The notes under the pieces were generated by a model. That model worked only from the letters and a program-made list of their open reading frames with translations. It was not told the DNA's origin and did not search any database. From contig OY970313.1 of the NCBI GenBank assembly GCA_963716445.1, positions 186,001-250,000 of the forward strand: DNA of 64,000 nt, in the 5' to 3' direction. Numbering within the stretch: position 1 is the first letter of the stretch; the number at the start of each line of letters is the position of its first letter. Source of the stretch: JAAYBF01 sp963716445 (GTDB lineage Bacteria > Actinomycetota > Thermoleophilia > Solirubrobacterales > Thermoleophilaceae). This document shows positions 34,649 through 44,843 of the stretch, in pieces. The position numbers and the translations under genes were made by a program.

Positions 34649-35254
34649 ATGATTGATGGCCGCTTTTCCATTCGTGCGATCGCCTTGGTCGCGGTTGCCG
34701 TGTTCGCGCTGGCCGCCGGGGCCTGTGGATCGGACGACGATGGCGACGGCGCTGGAGACGGCGCCGGAGACCGGGCGTCCGAGACCGGAGCCGACTTCGA
34801 GAAGAGCAGCGACTTCGCCGCGACGGGGAGTGACGAGCAGCAGATCGAGCAGGTGCTCGACGGCATCCAGGCGGACTTCGTCAACGTGGATGGCGCGGCC
34901 TACTGCGACAAGGTGATCCCCGCGGAGCGGCGTGAGATCGAGGCCTTCGGCCGCAACTACCGTCATGGCACGACCTGTGTGGGAGTCGTCAACAACCTGG
35001 CGAGGGAGACGAACAAGACCGGCGTCAAGCAGAACCCGACCAAGCTTCTCTCGGTGCGGGTGAACGGGAGCCGGGCGACCGCGAAGGTGAGCAATGGCGG
35101 CCGTCCGCCGGAGCCGCTGGCCTTCCGCAAGATGGGCGGCGAGTGGAAGCTCGTCGAGTCCGGGTTCGAGCCGGATCCATTGGTGGCGGCCAAGAAGGAG
35201 GAGGCCAGGAAGAAGGCGGAGAGGAAGCGGCGGCTGCAGCAACAGCAGCAGTGA
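34649..35254 (+). CDS. Secreted lipoprotein, first of a tandem pair
   Basis: The 201-residue protein has a lipobox 'ALAAGACGSDDDG', an acidic Gly/Asp linker, a domain 'DEQQIEQVLDGIQADFVNVDGAAYCDKVIPAERREIEAFGRNYRHGTTC', and a Lys/Arg/Gln-rich tail. The domain is matched nearly residue by residue by the next gene ('DEERIEQVLKGAQKDFVAMDGEAYC..LVPAEQRDVVAFGRN'), so the two arose by tandem duplication. The two conserved cysteines probably form a disulphide. Function unknown. Confidence 0.8.
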   Translation: MIDGRFSIRAIALVAVAVFALAAGACGSDDDGDGAGDGAGDRASETGADFEKSSDFAATGSDEQQIEQVLDGIQADFVNVDGAAYCDKVIPAERREIEAFGRNYRHGTTCVGVVNNLARETNKTGVKQNPTKLLSVRVNGSRATAKVSNGGRPPEPLAFRKMGGEWKLVESGFEPDPLVAAKKEEARKKAERKRRLQQQQQ

Positions 35255-35302
35255 GGGCGCTTCGCTGTTTGGTGGCGTGAGTTTCCAAGGAGGGAGCGGT
35301 TG

Positions 35303-35878
35303 ATGCGCGGGGTTCGTGTACAGATTTGCCTGGTTGTGTCGGTGCTCGCCGTGGCGGGCGCGGGCTGTGGATCCGACGACGAGACCGATGGCGACGGGGG
35401 CGCGGTCGCTCAGCGCGAGCAGGCGGACGCCACCGCTGGCCAGGGGGCGGATACCGCGCGAGACGGCGGCGCCGGCGCGTCGAGCGACGAGGAGCGGATC
35501 GAGCAGGTGCTGAAGGGCGCTCAGAAGGATTTCGTGGCGATGGACGGAGAGGCCTACTGCGCGAGGCTGGTCCCGGCCGAGCAGCGCGACGTCGTCGCGT
35601 TCGGGCGCAACATCGGCTACGGCAAGACGTGTGCGGAGACGATTGCCAAGGCTTCGAAGGCCACCCAGGAGCAGGGGGTGGAGGAGGATCTCTCGTCGCC
35701 GAAGTCCTACGACGTGCGCATCGACGGGCGTCGGGCGAGCGTGAAGGTCACCGATCGCGGCGGGGCCACCACCAAGCCGGTGAAGTTCGTGCGGGTCGAG
35801 GACGAGTGGAAGATCGCCGAGTCCGGGTTCGAGGCCGATCCGCTTGCCGAGTACGCGAAGCCTTCACCGACGCCTTGA
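35303..35878 (+). CDS. Secreted lipoprotein, second of a tandem pair
   Basis: The ~191-residue protein starts at ATG 35303 behind AAGGAGGG (TTG 35300 is possible). It has a lipobox 'AVAGAGCGSDDE', an acidic linker, and the same cysteine-containing domain as the preceding gene. Its stop codon is part of the TTGACA -35 box of the next promoter. The 48-bp gap to the previous gene suggests co-transcription with it. Function unknown. Confidence 0.8.
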   Translation: MRGVRVQICLVVSVLAVAGAGCGSDDETDGDGGAVAQREQADATAGQGADTARDGGAGASSDEERIEQVLKGAQKDFVAMDGEAYCARLVPAEQRDVVAFGRNIGYGKTCAETIAKASKATQEQGVEEDLSSPKSYDVRIDGRRASVKVTDRGGATTKPVKFVRVEDEWKIAESGFEADPLAEYAKPSPTP

Positions 35879-35903
35879 CAGGGGTGCGGACGTGACGTAT
35901 GGT
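35875..35903 (+). promoter_or_regulatory. Promoter of secreted paralogue 1
   Basis: TTGACA (35875-35880), 17 bp, TATGGT (35898-35903). The -35 box overlaps the stop codon of the preceding lipoprotein gene. It corresponds to the TTGACA-N16-TATCGT promoters of the other three copies. Confidence 0.65.
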
Positions 35904-35909
35904 CCCGTT

Positions 35910-36158
35910 GGGTTCGAGCTGTAGTTCGAGGCTTGGGTCTCATGGAGGGTTCCCCCGATGGAGGGAGGGGATGTAAGCGCTACCTGGGTGCCGCCAGGGG
36001 CGGTGGCCGTCTGGAGGGACGGCAAGCGACGCGTCCCTGCGCCTGTTGTGGCGTGGGGTTACTTTAAAAGGGTGCTGGCCGAGCCGCTCGTGTCGGGCGC
36101 TCGGCGGCAAGCCCGGCTGGATGTCTCTGGTTGGGTCTATTTCTAGGAGATGAAAGCA
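35910..36158 (+). ncRNA. Structured 5' leader of secreted paralogue 1
   Basis: About 250 nt of leader precede the coding sequence. CCCC-N11-GGGG with TGGAGGG in the loop (near 35952-35970) and GCCGT-CTGGAGGG-ACGGC (36006-36023) recur in the three other leaders. So do a GCGCC-TGTTGT-GGCGT-type hairpin and a final TCTATTTCTAGGAG. A 62-codon frame covers part of it but is not kept in the other copies, so conservation is at RNA level. I cannot match it to a known riboswitch. Confidence 0.55.
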
Positions 36159-36863
36159 ATGCGTTATCTACGTAAGCTGTTGCTGCTCGCCGTGATGGCG
36201 ATGGCGGCGATGGCGTTCATGGCATCGACTGCGTCCGCGCAGGAATCTGTCGAAGTCCGGTTGGAACCGGCGGCTGGCAATGACACTCACTGTCAGGCCG
36301 CGGGGGTCTTCCATCACTTGCCCAGCGTTGGCAACTGCAGGGTCAGGGCAGTGTCCGAAGACAACGCGCTGCTGTTCACGCACGACGGGGTGTCCGAAGC
36401 GCTGTTCAGCTCGTGTGGGAACACGTTCGAAGCGGTCTTCAACGAAGACGGTGTCGGCGCGATCTACAACCAGGTGCTGACGGTCGAAGGCGGAGTCTGT
36501 GGGCGCGAGCCGTGCGACGAAGGCGAAGGCCAGTCGAACGGGCACCGCAACCTGGCCTGGCCGGCGGAACTCAGCGAACCGGTCGGCGGCGTCAACCAGG
36601 AAAGGCTTGAGGTCGACTTCTGCCTCTACGCACACAGCGCGGTCGCGACGTCTGAAGGCACGGTCGGGACGATTTGCAACGTCACGCTCATCGTGACGCG
36701 CGTCGTTCACGCGTATGAAATCTCGAGCGCGGCCCACGACGGGCTTGGCAACGGCGCGACGCCGTGCGTCAACCTCGGTGGGGCGGTCGAACTCGAAGGC
36801 CACTGGGTCACCGCGACGAACGCGGCTCATCCGAACCTGTTCGAACTGATCCACCACGCCTGA
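36159..36863 (+). CDS. Secreted protein, paralogue 1 of a four-copy local family
   Basis: The 234-residue protein starts at the second ATG (36159, MRYLRKL). AGGAG abuts the first ATG (36150), leaving no spacer, but is 9 bp from the second. A signal peptide ends 'MASTASAQE'. The mature part contains 'VEVRLEPAAGNDTHCQAAG', six or more cysteines, 'NEDGVGAIYNQ', 'CGREPCDEGEGQSNGHRNLAWPAELSEPVGG', and ends 'AAHPNLFELIHHA'. No known domain is recognised; the even cysteines suggest a disulphide-bonded extracellular beta protein. Copies at 43753, 44844 and 45934 are nearly identical. Confidence 0.85.
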   Translation: MRYLRKLLLLAVMAMAAMAFMASTASAQESVEVRLEPAAGNDTHCQAAGVFHHLPSVGNCRVRAVSEDNALLFTHDGVSEALFSSCGNTFEAVFNEDGVGAIYNQVLTVEGGVCGREPCDEGEGQSNGHRNLAWPAELSEPVGGVNQERLEVDFCLYAHSAVATSEGTVGTICNVTLIVTRVVHAYEISSAAHDGLGNGATPCVNLGGAVELEGHWVTATNAAHPNLFELIHHA

Positions 36864-36918
36864 TCGCTAGTTGCCGTTTCGGCGTCGCTGGCCTGGGCGC
36901 CGGCTCGATGGACCGGGA

Positions 36919-36942
36919 GGGCCCCGCTTTGGCGGGGCCCTT
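36919..36942 (+). terminator. Rho-independent terminator after paralogue 1
   Basis: GGGCCCCGC-TTTG-GCGGGGCCC followed by TTCT. The same hairpin follows each of the other copies (44513, 45605, and a variant at 46683). Confidence 0.8.
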
Positions 36943-36981
36943 CTGCGTTGGGCGTGGGATGGGGTGTGGTGCGGGTGGGTC

Positions 36982-37011
36982 TTGACAGGGTGGTCGGAGG
37001 ATAAGAACATA
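36982..37011 (+). promoter_or_regulatory. Possible promoter of the broken cassette B
   Basis: TTGACA (36982-36987) lies 84 bp before ATG 37071. The -10 is poor: GAACAT or AACATA near 37005-37011, 17-18 bp downstream. Confidence 0.4.
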
Positions 37012-37070
37012 GGCGTACGTCTGCTTTTGGGGCGGCGGCTGGTCAAATCGATGGAAGGCAGGCAGGTTCG

Positions 37071-39924
37071 ATGCGCGGTCTTGTGGGTGGGAGTGGTGTG
37101 AGGGTGTTGGCGTGTCTGTCGGTGTTGATCGTGGTGTGGGTGGTTGGTGTGTCGTCGGCGTGGGCTCAGGGGGATGGGTGCGCGAATGCGGGGTTGCGGG
37201 TGGGGCCTTCTGCTGGGTTGCCTGACTGTCGTGCGTATGAGTTGGTGTCGCCGGCGTATAAGCCGGCTGGTATCGGCGTTGGCTTTACCTATGAGGGTTT
37301 GAGGGATCTGGCGGCGTCGGGTGTGGCGGCGTATGAGGGGGATCGGTTTGCGTCGTTGGGTCATTACGGCTCTACGCTGAATGACGAGGGGGTCGCGTTC
37401 GTGACCAATTGGGCGTTTGGGCAGCGGACCGGGGCGGGGTGGGTGAGCCACAACCCGTTCACGCACGCTTTGTCGAAGCGCGAGGTCACGCGCATGCCGG
37501 GCTTGTCGGCGGCGACCGACGATCTGTCGCGGGTGGTCTGGCGGTCGCAGGTCGGTGGCGTTGCCGGTCTTTGAGGAGATGGCGGGGGGCCAGTTCGCGA
37601 ATCCGAGCTTCGTGGGCGATTGGGAGGGGCGGTGGGAGTATCTCGGCCAGACCGAGGCGATCCCTGGGGCCGGTGCCGTCAACGCGCTGGAGGTGGCTTT
37701 GGCGAGTGGGGGTTCGCGGGCGGTGATGGCGGGCGAGGTCCATGGGATGGCTGGGCCGGGTTGGCCGGATCATCCTGTGTCGAGCGATCGGGTGGCTGGG
37801 CGTAGCGTGCATGTCGCGGATGTGTCGGGTCCGCCGACTGATTCGTTTGCGGGGTCTGGTGAGCGGGAGCTGGTCAACGTGTGCACGGGTGTGGGCGCGG
37901 AGCGCACGCGTCTTCCGGCGCGGGTGGGGGACAAGCTCTCGGAGCAGGTGTGCCCGGATCCGGGGCCTGGGCGTGTCGCGCGGTTACGTCGCCGTATGGG
38001 GCGGCGATCGCGAGCCAGAACCCCAACAGCGCGATCACCGACTCGTTGACGAACGTGGTGTCGGGCGATGGGTCGCGGGTGTTCTTCATGAGCCCCGACC
38101 CGAACCTGAACGTGTTCGGCAACCCGGGGACGCTTGAGTGCACGGAGGATACGGGTGAGGCGACGAGCTTGTCCGCCGCAGTTGTTCGTGCGCGAGAGCG
38201 ACCCGGATGGTGGGAATCCGCGGGTGCGTTGGATCTCGCGGGCGGTCGACGGGTTGCTCGGTGAGCAGGATGCCTCGTTGTTGGGCCAGACGTTCTTCGA
38301 GGGGGCGTCTGAGGATGGCGACAAGGTGTTCTTTCGCACGACGTCGCCGTTGACCGTCGACGATCCGAATGGGGTCAAGGACGGTGGGGGCAACGTCGTG
38401 GCGCCGCCGCCCGGTGGCGTGACGACGGGTGTGGCGTCGCGGGAGTCCTGGGATCTGTACATGTACGACTTCCCGGACGCGGCGGGCGTCGATCCGGGCG
38501 ATGGGGAGCTGACGCGGGTCTCGGGCGGCCCGGGCGGGGCTTCGGATTGCAACAACCCGCAGGGCAACCTGAGCGCCTTCACGCCTGTCTCGGACGGCGC
38601 GGGCGGGGAGCTTGCGCTTTGCGTCGGGCGATGGGTCGAGGGTGTACTTCGCGTGCTCGGCGCCGCTGGTGGGTGCGGACAACGCGCCGCCGGCGGGGAG
38701 CGCGGCGGGCAACGTCGTGGGTGGGACGTTCGAGTCGACGGATCTGACGAATGTGTATCTCTATGACGCCAGTGAGGCTGACGAGGGGCTGCGGTGGGAG
38801 TTCGTCTCCAGGTTGCCGCGCGCGACGGGCGATATCGACAGTGCGGGGGCGGCGGTGTTGTCGCGGTGTGCGAGCACGGGGTCGTATAGGAGCCATCCGT
38901 TCGACGGGCAGCGGCGACGTCTCACAGGCGAGGGCGAACTGTTGGCGGGGGACCCCGGACGGGGAGTTCGTGTCGTTCTTCACAGGCGGGGGGTTGGCGG
39001 CCGGCGATGACGCGGAGTCCGGTGACGTGTATGCATATGACGCCGCCGGCGATGAGCTGATACGGGTGTCGGCGCCGCCGGGGGGCGCTGGGTCGTATAC
39101 GTGTCTCAACGACGGGGCGGTTCAGTGCTATGGCGACGGCGGCTTCGACACCGACTTCCGATAACAGCAGACACGTTGCGAGGTCGTTGTTGAGCGTGGT
39201 GACCGATCCCGAGACGCCGGGGGATCGGGTTGTGTTCTTTCAGTCGGCGAGCCGGCTTGTCGCCGGAGATGTGAACGATGTGTATGACGTGTACATGTGG
39301 CGCAATGGTGAGCTGTCGTTGATCTCGACGGGCGGGGCGGATGCCGAGCACGCGATCTATAAGGGCAACGACAGGGCTGGCCGTAATGTGTTTTTGACGA
39401 CGCGCGATAGCTTGACGTGGCAGGACGTCGACGCGGTCGCGGACGTGTATGCGGCGCGGGTCGGTGGTGGGATCCCCGAGCCGCCGGAGGTCGTGGTGTG
39501 TGGTGTTCTGGGCGGTGTCTGTCAGACAGGTGCTGGCGGCTCGCCCGATCGGGCGGCGCCTGCGCGTGGGGCCGGTGGCGCAAACGCGTCGCCGGGCGCC
39601 TGGAAGAAGGTTGGAATTCGCGGTCTTGGGAGGAAGGCGCGCCGGCGGGCGGCGCGCACGGGACGGATGCGGGTGCGGGTGTCTACCAACAGTGCGGGGG
39701 TGTTGGTACTCGGCGCGCGGGTCACGCTCGGTGGCCGCTCGCGCAAGGTCGCGGGGGCGCGTAGGCGGATGGGCAGGCCCGGGTCGGCGGTCGTCGGTCT
39801 GCGGCTGAACGCGCGGGCGCGGCGCGTGTTGGGGAGGGGCGATCGCCTGAGGGTCGTGTTGCGGGTCGCTTTGGAGGGCGCTCGCACGCGAAAGGCCACC
39901 GTCCTACTGAAGAGGAGCCGATAG
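37071..39924 (+). pseudogene. Large secreted protein B1, paralogue of A1, about six frameshifts
   Basis: One gene is spread over all three frames. It starts at ATG 37071 with a signal peptide ('VLIVVWVVGVSSAWAQGD'). Continuous homologous protein sequence then switches frame near 37555, 37970, 38170, 38615, 38945 (an extra C in CCCC) and 39155, ending at 39924 with a basic tail. Repeats 'DGDKVFFRTTSPLTVDD', 'DGSRVYFACSAPLVGAD' and 'GDRVVFFQSASRLVAGD' match those of the 7216 protein, but the NHL part is absent or replaced. Every shift is compatible with single-base indels, so it is either a decaying pseudogene or carries sequencing errors. Confidence 0.8.
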
Positions 39925-39926
39925 TC

Positions 39927-42900
39927 ATGGCAAGCGAGCGGCGGCCGGGCCTAAAGGAGAACATCGTTGAGATGCAGTCGTGTCTATCTCTCTACGTCAC
40001 GGCGGCAGGCGGACGCACTTGGCTGGCGGGCAGGGCGGTCGCCTTCGTGCTCATGGTCGCTTGTCTTGCCTGCATCGGGCTGGTCGCGGCGGCTGATCGC
40101 GCTGATGGCGCTTTTGGGGATGGGTATGGGTTGGTTCCGATCAACAGCGGTCCGGGGACCCTCGATGTTCCGGCGGTTCCGGCGCCTGCTCAGCGTTTCT
40201 TCTGGGCGGGGGTTTGCGATCGCCGGGGCGCGCCGGCGGCGGGGAGCGATCTCGGGGCGCTTGGGGGGATCGGGACGATGCCCTCGACGAGCACGGCGCC
40301 GAACACCTTGGGTTCCGCCGCGCAGATCGTGGACGTGCCGTTGGTTGGCAGCGTCCCGAATTGCATCGATTGGCGTTTGGGGGTCACGGCGGGTGGTCAG
40401 GCGGGCACGAGCCCGTCGAATATCTGGACGCCGCCGCCGAATTGGCGGCTTCCGGCCGCTACGCGGGCGGGCAGCCATCCCGACGGCTCGGCGACGTTCG
40501 CGTTCCTAAACCCGATGGCGATCCCGACAACATCTATGTCGATCTCCCGCCGGGGTTTGTCGGCAACCCGAACGCGGTGCCCAAGTGCACCGCGCAGCAG
40601 TTCGCTGTGAAGCCCCAGTTGTGTCCGCCGTCGACCCAGGTCGGGATATTGACGCTCAGCCACCTCGGCGCGCCGATTATAGGGACGAACTTCCCGGGCC
40701 AGAACGTCAACACGGTGCCGGTGTTCAACCTCGAGCCGCGTGAGGGCAACGTCGCCGAGCTCGGGCTGGTCGCGTTGACCAAGGACGGTCCGCGTGACAG
40801 CGCGGCTGGTCGCCAAGGCGCGGACGAACTCCGACTTCGGGGTCACGACGTTCATCGCGCAGCTGCCGGGCAGCGCGCTGCCGCTCTCGCAGCAGGCGAT
40901 CACGCTGTGGGGCGTTCCGTGGGCTGCGCACAACGACGTCTGGCGTGCCCCGACCGGCATCCAGGGCAGCTACGCCGGGTGCAACGGCCAGCCGGGCACG
41001 ACTAGTTGAGCACGTGATCCCGCCGGGCGGTTTCGGGCCGGGCTGCCGGCAGAGCTATGACCCGTCGTGGGGACCTGTTCGCCCGTTCTTGACGGCTGAG
41101 ACCGATTGCAACCCGGCGCCGGTGACGCGGCTGGCGACCGACGTCTATCAGCGCCCGGGCCCGTTCACCGCCGAGCGCGACCCGAGCATCCCCGGCTATC
41201 CGTGGCCGTATCCGGGGGCGTTGTTCGACGAGTCGACCAACTGGAAGACCTATGCCTCCCCCTCGCCGCCGGTCCACGACTGCGCGAGCCTTGCGTTTGG
41301 GCCCTCGATCGACTTCACCCCGACCAGCGATGCGGCCGGTGCGGTGCAGACAGCGGCCGACAGCCCGGCCGGTCTCGATGTCGATCTCTCGATCCCGCAG
41401 AACAACGACCCGCCGTTCACACCAGATGACTTCCTCGACACGGCGTCCTATGTCCAGGCCGCCGCAGGGCACTGGGACAGCGACCCCGGTCGCGCTACCG
41501 CACACCTCAAGGACACCGTCGTCGCGCTACCGCCTGGTGTGGCGGTCAACCCCTCAGGCGCACGAGGGCTGCAGGGCTGCACAGACGCCGAGATCGGCGT
41601 CAGCGACCCCAACTCCAACCCGCTGCGCTTTGACAACCAGGATCCCTTCGACGATCAGGGCGCCGAGTGCCCCGACGCCTCGATCGTCGGGACCGCAACG
41701 GTCGACACGCCGCTGCTCGAGCAGCCGTTGGACGGCCACGTCGTACTCGGGGCGCCCAAGCCCGCCGACATCGGCGGCCCGCAGTCCGAGCTGCGGCTGC
41801 GGCTGTTCATCGTCGTCAAGGACAAGCAGCGGGGGCTGATCGCGAAGATCTCCGGGACCACGAAGACCAACCCGTCCACAGGCGATCTGACCGCCGTCTT
41901 CGAGAACAACCCCGAGGTGCCCTTCGACCGGTTGGGGCTGCAGTTCAAAGACGGCCCGCGCGGGCTGCTTAGGACTTCGCAGCGCTGCGGCACGCCGGCC
42001 TGGTCGACGACGTTTACCCCATGGAGCGCCGCCCACGGCGCCGGCGGCGCCCCGGTCGGCGACCAGGGGGCCTTCACCCTCGACCAGAACTGCGCGTTCG
42101 ACTTCGCGCCGCGCCTGGACGCGGGGATGAACCCCCGCCTCGGCGGCGCCCACGGAACGTTCAGCTTCGAGTTCGACCGCAGCGACGGCCAGCAATGGTT
42201 CAAGGGCCTGACAGCCGAGCTGCCGACCGGGCTGCTGGCATCGGTCCGTGACGTGCCGCTGTGCACCAACGCCCAAGCCGACGCCAACGCCTGTCCGCCC
42301 GGCTCGCGGATCGGATCGGTCGACGCCTCCGCCGGCGCCGGCGACCCGTTCGTGCTCGAGAAGAAAGGGACGGTCTATCTCACCGAGGGCTACAAGGGCG
42401 CCCCCTACGGCCTCGCGGTCTCAGTCCCCGTCGAGGCCGGCCCGTTCAGAGGCGACGTCGCGCTCACCCCGATCGTCGTGCGCCAAGCGCTGCACGTCGA
42501 CCGCACCGACGCGTCGGTGACCGCCGTCTCAGACCCCTTCCCGCACATCTGGCACGGCATCCCGCTCGCCGTGCGCAGGGTCCTCGTCAAGATCGACCGG
42601 CCGAAGTTCACCGTCAACCCGACAAGCTGCGCCGCGAAGGAGATCGCCGCGACGTTCACCTCGACCGAGGGTGCTACCGCGACCCGCAAGTCGTTCTACC
42701 AGGCAACCGCCTGCCGACGGCTGCCGTTTAAGCCCAAGCTCGCGATGCGCCTCACCGGACGCAAGCAAACACGGTCGGGCAAGCACCCCGGCATCCGCGC
42801 CGTGGTGACCCAAACACCAGGCCAAGCCGCAGTCGACAAAGCCATCGTGCGGCTACCGAAATCGCTGGCCCTCGACGTCAACAACGCCCAAGCGCTATGC

Positions 42901-43374
42901 GAGTACGCCGACGGAACAAAACCCGAGCCGACCTGCCCCAAAGGGTCGATCGTCGGCCGCGCACGCGCCAGCTCGCCGCTGCTCAAACGACCGCTGGCCG
43001 GCAACGTCTACTTCGTCAAGAACATCCGCCGCAGCACAAGCGGAAACATCATCCGCACCCTCCCGATGATCGTCGTCGCCCTCAGAGGCGAGATCGCGAT
43101 CAACCTCCGCGGCGTGTCCTCCACCACCAAAAACGGCAGACTCGTCAACACCTTCGCCAAAGTCCCAGACGCCCCGATCAAACGATTCAACCTCAACATC
43201 AAAGGCGGAAACAGCGGCATCCTCGCCATCACCAAACGCTCCCGCGACCGCAACATCAACATCTGCCGCACCCGACAAATCGCCGAGGCCGACTTCACCG
43301 CCCAAAACGGCAAACACCGCGGCCGCAACATCCACATCACAACCCCCTGCAAAAACAAGAAGAACCGCCGATAA
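39927..43374 (+). pseudogene. Large secreted protein B2, paralogue of A2, three frameshifts in the 5' third
   Basis: The gene begins at ATG 39927 (2 bp after B1), with a signal peptide 'AFVLMVACLACIGLVAAADRADGAF'. Frame changes occur near 40512 (a CCC run apparently one base short), 40792 and 41005. From 41005 to 43374 the frame is intact and the last ~350 residues match A2 closely ('VYLTEGYKGAPYGLAVSVP', 'RQALHVDR', 'PKSLALD.NNAQALCE', 'CPKGSIVGRA'). The gene order B1-B2 equals A1-A2, so the whole cassette was duplicated. An alternative start is ATG 39972 behind AAAGGAG. Confidence 0.8.
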
Positions 43375-43488
43375 CAGCCCCCGCACCAAACCGGAAGGGC
43401 CTCGTCCCCAGCAGGGCCCCATCCACGTTTCGGGACGCTCGGTGGCACCTAACCGCCAGCCTCATCCGCAGTCCCCCCTCTTGTCGGA
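43375..43488. other. Short intergenic stretch after cassette B
   Basis: No gene, and no clear intrinsic terminator like the one after cassette A, is seen here. A pyrimidine-rich segment precedes the next promoter. Confidence 0.4.
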
Positions 43489-43516
43489 TTGACATCTGAC
43501 ACAAATCGCGTATCGT
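43489..43516 (+). promoter_or_regulatory. Promoter of secreted paralogue 2
   Basis: TTGACA (43489-43494), 16 bp, TATCGT (43511-43516), within a stretch shared with the promoters at 44574 and 45666 (TTGACATCTGACA). Confidence 0.75.
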
Positions 43517-43522
43517 AGGGCC

Positions 43523-43752
43523 CCAGCTCACTGCCGTGAGTTCCCCCGGACGGAGGGAGGGGAAAGCAGGTCTAACCGCGACCGCCAGCGGCGGTGGCCG
43601 TCAAAAGACGGCTAGCGAAATGTCTCCACGTCCGCGTGGCGTGGGACTTACTTTGGTAAAGGGTGCGCCGGAGCCTTGCCCGCACGGGGGGCCTTCGGTG
43701 CGGCAACCCGGCCGGAGACAACTGGCTGGGTCTATTCTAGGAGATGAAAGCA
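43523..43752 (+). ncRNA. Structured 5' leader of secreted paralogue 2
   Basis: The hairpins are CTCAC-TGCC-GTGAG (near 43526), TTCCCC-N12-GGGGAA with CGGAGGG in the loop (near 43541-43564), GCCGTC-AAAA-GACGGC (43597-43612), and CCACG-TCCG-CGTGG. Relative to the other copies this leader has different loops but keeps the stems, which argues for RNA structure rather than simple recent duplication. Confidence 0.6.
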
Positions 43753-44457
43753 ATGCGTTATCTACGTAAGCTTTCGCTGCTCGCTGTGATGGCGATGGCG
43801 GCGATGGCGTTCATGGCTTCGACTGCGTCCGCGCAGGAATCTGTCGAAGTCCGGTTGGAACCGGCGGCTGGCAATGACACTCACTGTCAGGCCGCGGGGA
43901 CCTTCCACCACCTGCCCAGCACTGGGAACTGCAGGGTCAGGGCAGTGTCCGAATCCAACCTGCTCTTTTTCGAACACACCGGAGTCACCGAAACGCTGTT
44001 CACCTCGTGTGCGACCGTGTTTGAAGCGGTCTTCAACGAAGACGGTGTCGGTGCGATCTACAACCAGGTGATCACCCCCGAAGGTGCAGCCTGTGGGACC
44101 GAGCCGTGTGAGGAAGGCGAAGGCCAGTCGAACGGGCACCGCAACCTGGTCTGGCCGGCGGAACTCAGCGAACCGGTCGGTGGCGTCAACCAGGAAAGGC
44201 TCGAGGTCGACTTCTGCCTCTACGATCACGACGCGGTCGGGTCGTCTGAAGGCACGGCCGGGACGATTTGCAACGTCACGCTCATCGTGACGCGCGTCGT
44301 TCACGCGTATGAAATCTCGAGTGCAGCCCACGACGGGCTTGGCAACGGCGCGACGCCGTGCGTCAACCTCGGAGGTGCGATCGAATTCGAAGGCCACTGG
44401 ATCACCCAGACGAACGCGGCTCATCCGAACCTGTTCGAACTGATCCACCACGCCTGA
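43753..44457 (+). CDS. Secreted protein, paralogue 2
   Basis: The 234 residues start at the second ATG (43753), by the same spacing argument as copy 1. The signal peptide and C-terminus are nearly identical to copy 1. The variable part is residues ~70-110, 'NLLFFEHTGVTETLFTSCATVFEAV', where copies differ most, and 'AACGTEPCEEGEG' replaces 'CGREPCDEGEG'. Function unknown; the pattern of a variable central patch in a fixed frame may reflect ligand or surface diversification (inference). Confidence 0.85.
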   Translation: MRYLRKLSLLAVMAMAAMAFMASTASAQESVEVRLEPAAGNDTHCQAAGTFHHLPSTGNCRVRAVSESNLLFFEHTGVTETLFTSCATVFEAVFNEDGVGAIYNQVITPEGAACGTEPCEEGEGQSNGHRNLVWPAELSEPVGGVNQERLEVDFCLYDHDAVGSSEGTAGTICNVTLIVTRVVHAYEISSAAHDGLGNGATPCVNLGGAIEFEGHWITQTNAAHPNLFELIHHA

Positions 44458-44512
44458 TCGCTAGCTGACCGTTCCGGCGCCGCATACTGGGCGCCGGCTC
44501 GATAGACCGGGA

Positions 44513-44536
44513 GGGCCCCGCTTTGGCGGGGCCCTT
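44513..44536 (+). terminator. Rho-independent terminator after paralogue 2
   Basis: GGGCCCCGC-TTTG-GCGGGGCCC then TTCC, identical stem to the one at 36919. Confidence 0.8.
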
Positions 44537-44573
44537 CCACGGCGGTCGCCGCCCGCCGTGCCCCTTGTTGGAT

Positions 44574-44601
44574 TTGACATCTGACAAGGATTGCGTATCG
44601 T
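44574..44601 (+). promoter_or_regulatory. Promoter of secreted paralogue 3
   Basis: TTGACA (44574-44579), 16 bp, TATCGT (44596-44601). Confidence 0.75.
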
Positions 44602-44607
44602 ACGCTG

Positions 44608-44843
44608 CGGCTCACGGCACTGCCGTGAGCTCCCCCGAATGGAGGGAGGGGAGAGCAGGTCCGATTGTGCGACCGTCAGGGGCGGTGGCCGTTCGGAGGG
44701 ACGGCAAGCGAAATGTCTTCACGCCTGTTGTGGCGTGGGACTTACTTTGCAAAGGGTGCGCCGGAGCCCTGCCCGTGTGGGGTCCCGGTGCGGCAACCCG
44801 GCCGGAGGCAACTGGTTGGGTCTATTTCTAGGAGATGAAAGCA
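44608..44843 (+). ncRNA. Structured 5' leader of secreted paralogue 3
   Basis: The clearest version of the leader. CTCACGGC-ACT-GCCGTGAG (44611-44629), CTCCCC-CGAATGGAGGGA-GGGGAG (44630-44653), GCCGT-TCGGAGGG-ACGGC (44688-44705) and CACGCC-TGTTGT-GGCGTG (near 44719-44737) follow in order. Then comes an unpaired-looking region and the ribosome-binding site TCTAGGAG. Confidence 0.6.

Noticed and set aside
33415..34884. 489-residue frame for the Vps62-like lipoprotein
   Set aside because: The first ~130 codons are antisense to the next gene and its promoter; the signal peptide and lipobox begin at ATG 34488.
35958..36146. 62-codon ORF in the leader of secreted paralogue 1
   Set aside because: The frame is not kept in the other three leaders (stops and shifts), while base pairing is; it is not a conserved leader peptide.
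44684..44810. Resemblance of GGAGGGACGGCAAGCG and CGGCAACCCGGCC to SAM-I/SAM-IV or c-di-GMP riboswitch cores
   Set aside because: The characteristic surrounding helices and kink-turn or GGTAGC-type partners are absent; the genes are secreted proteins without a link to these ligands.
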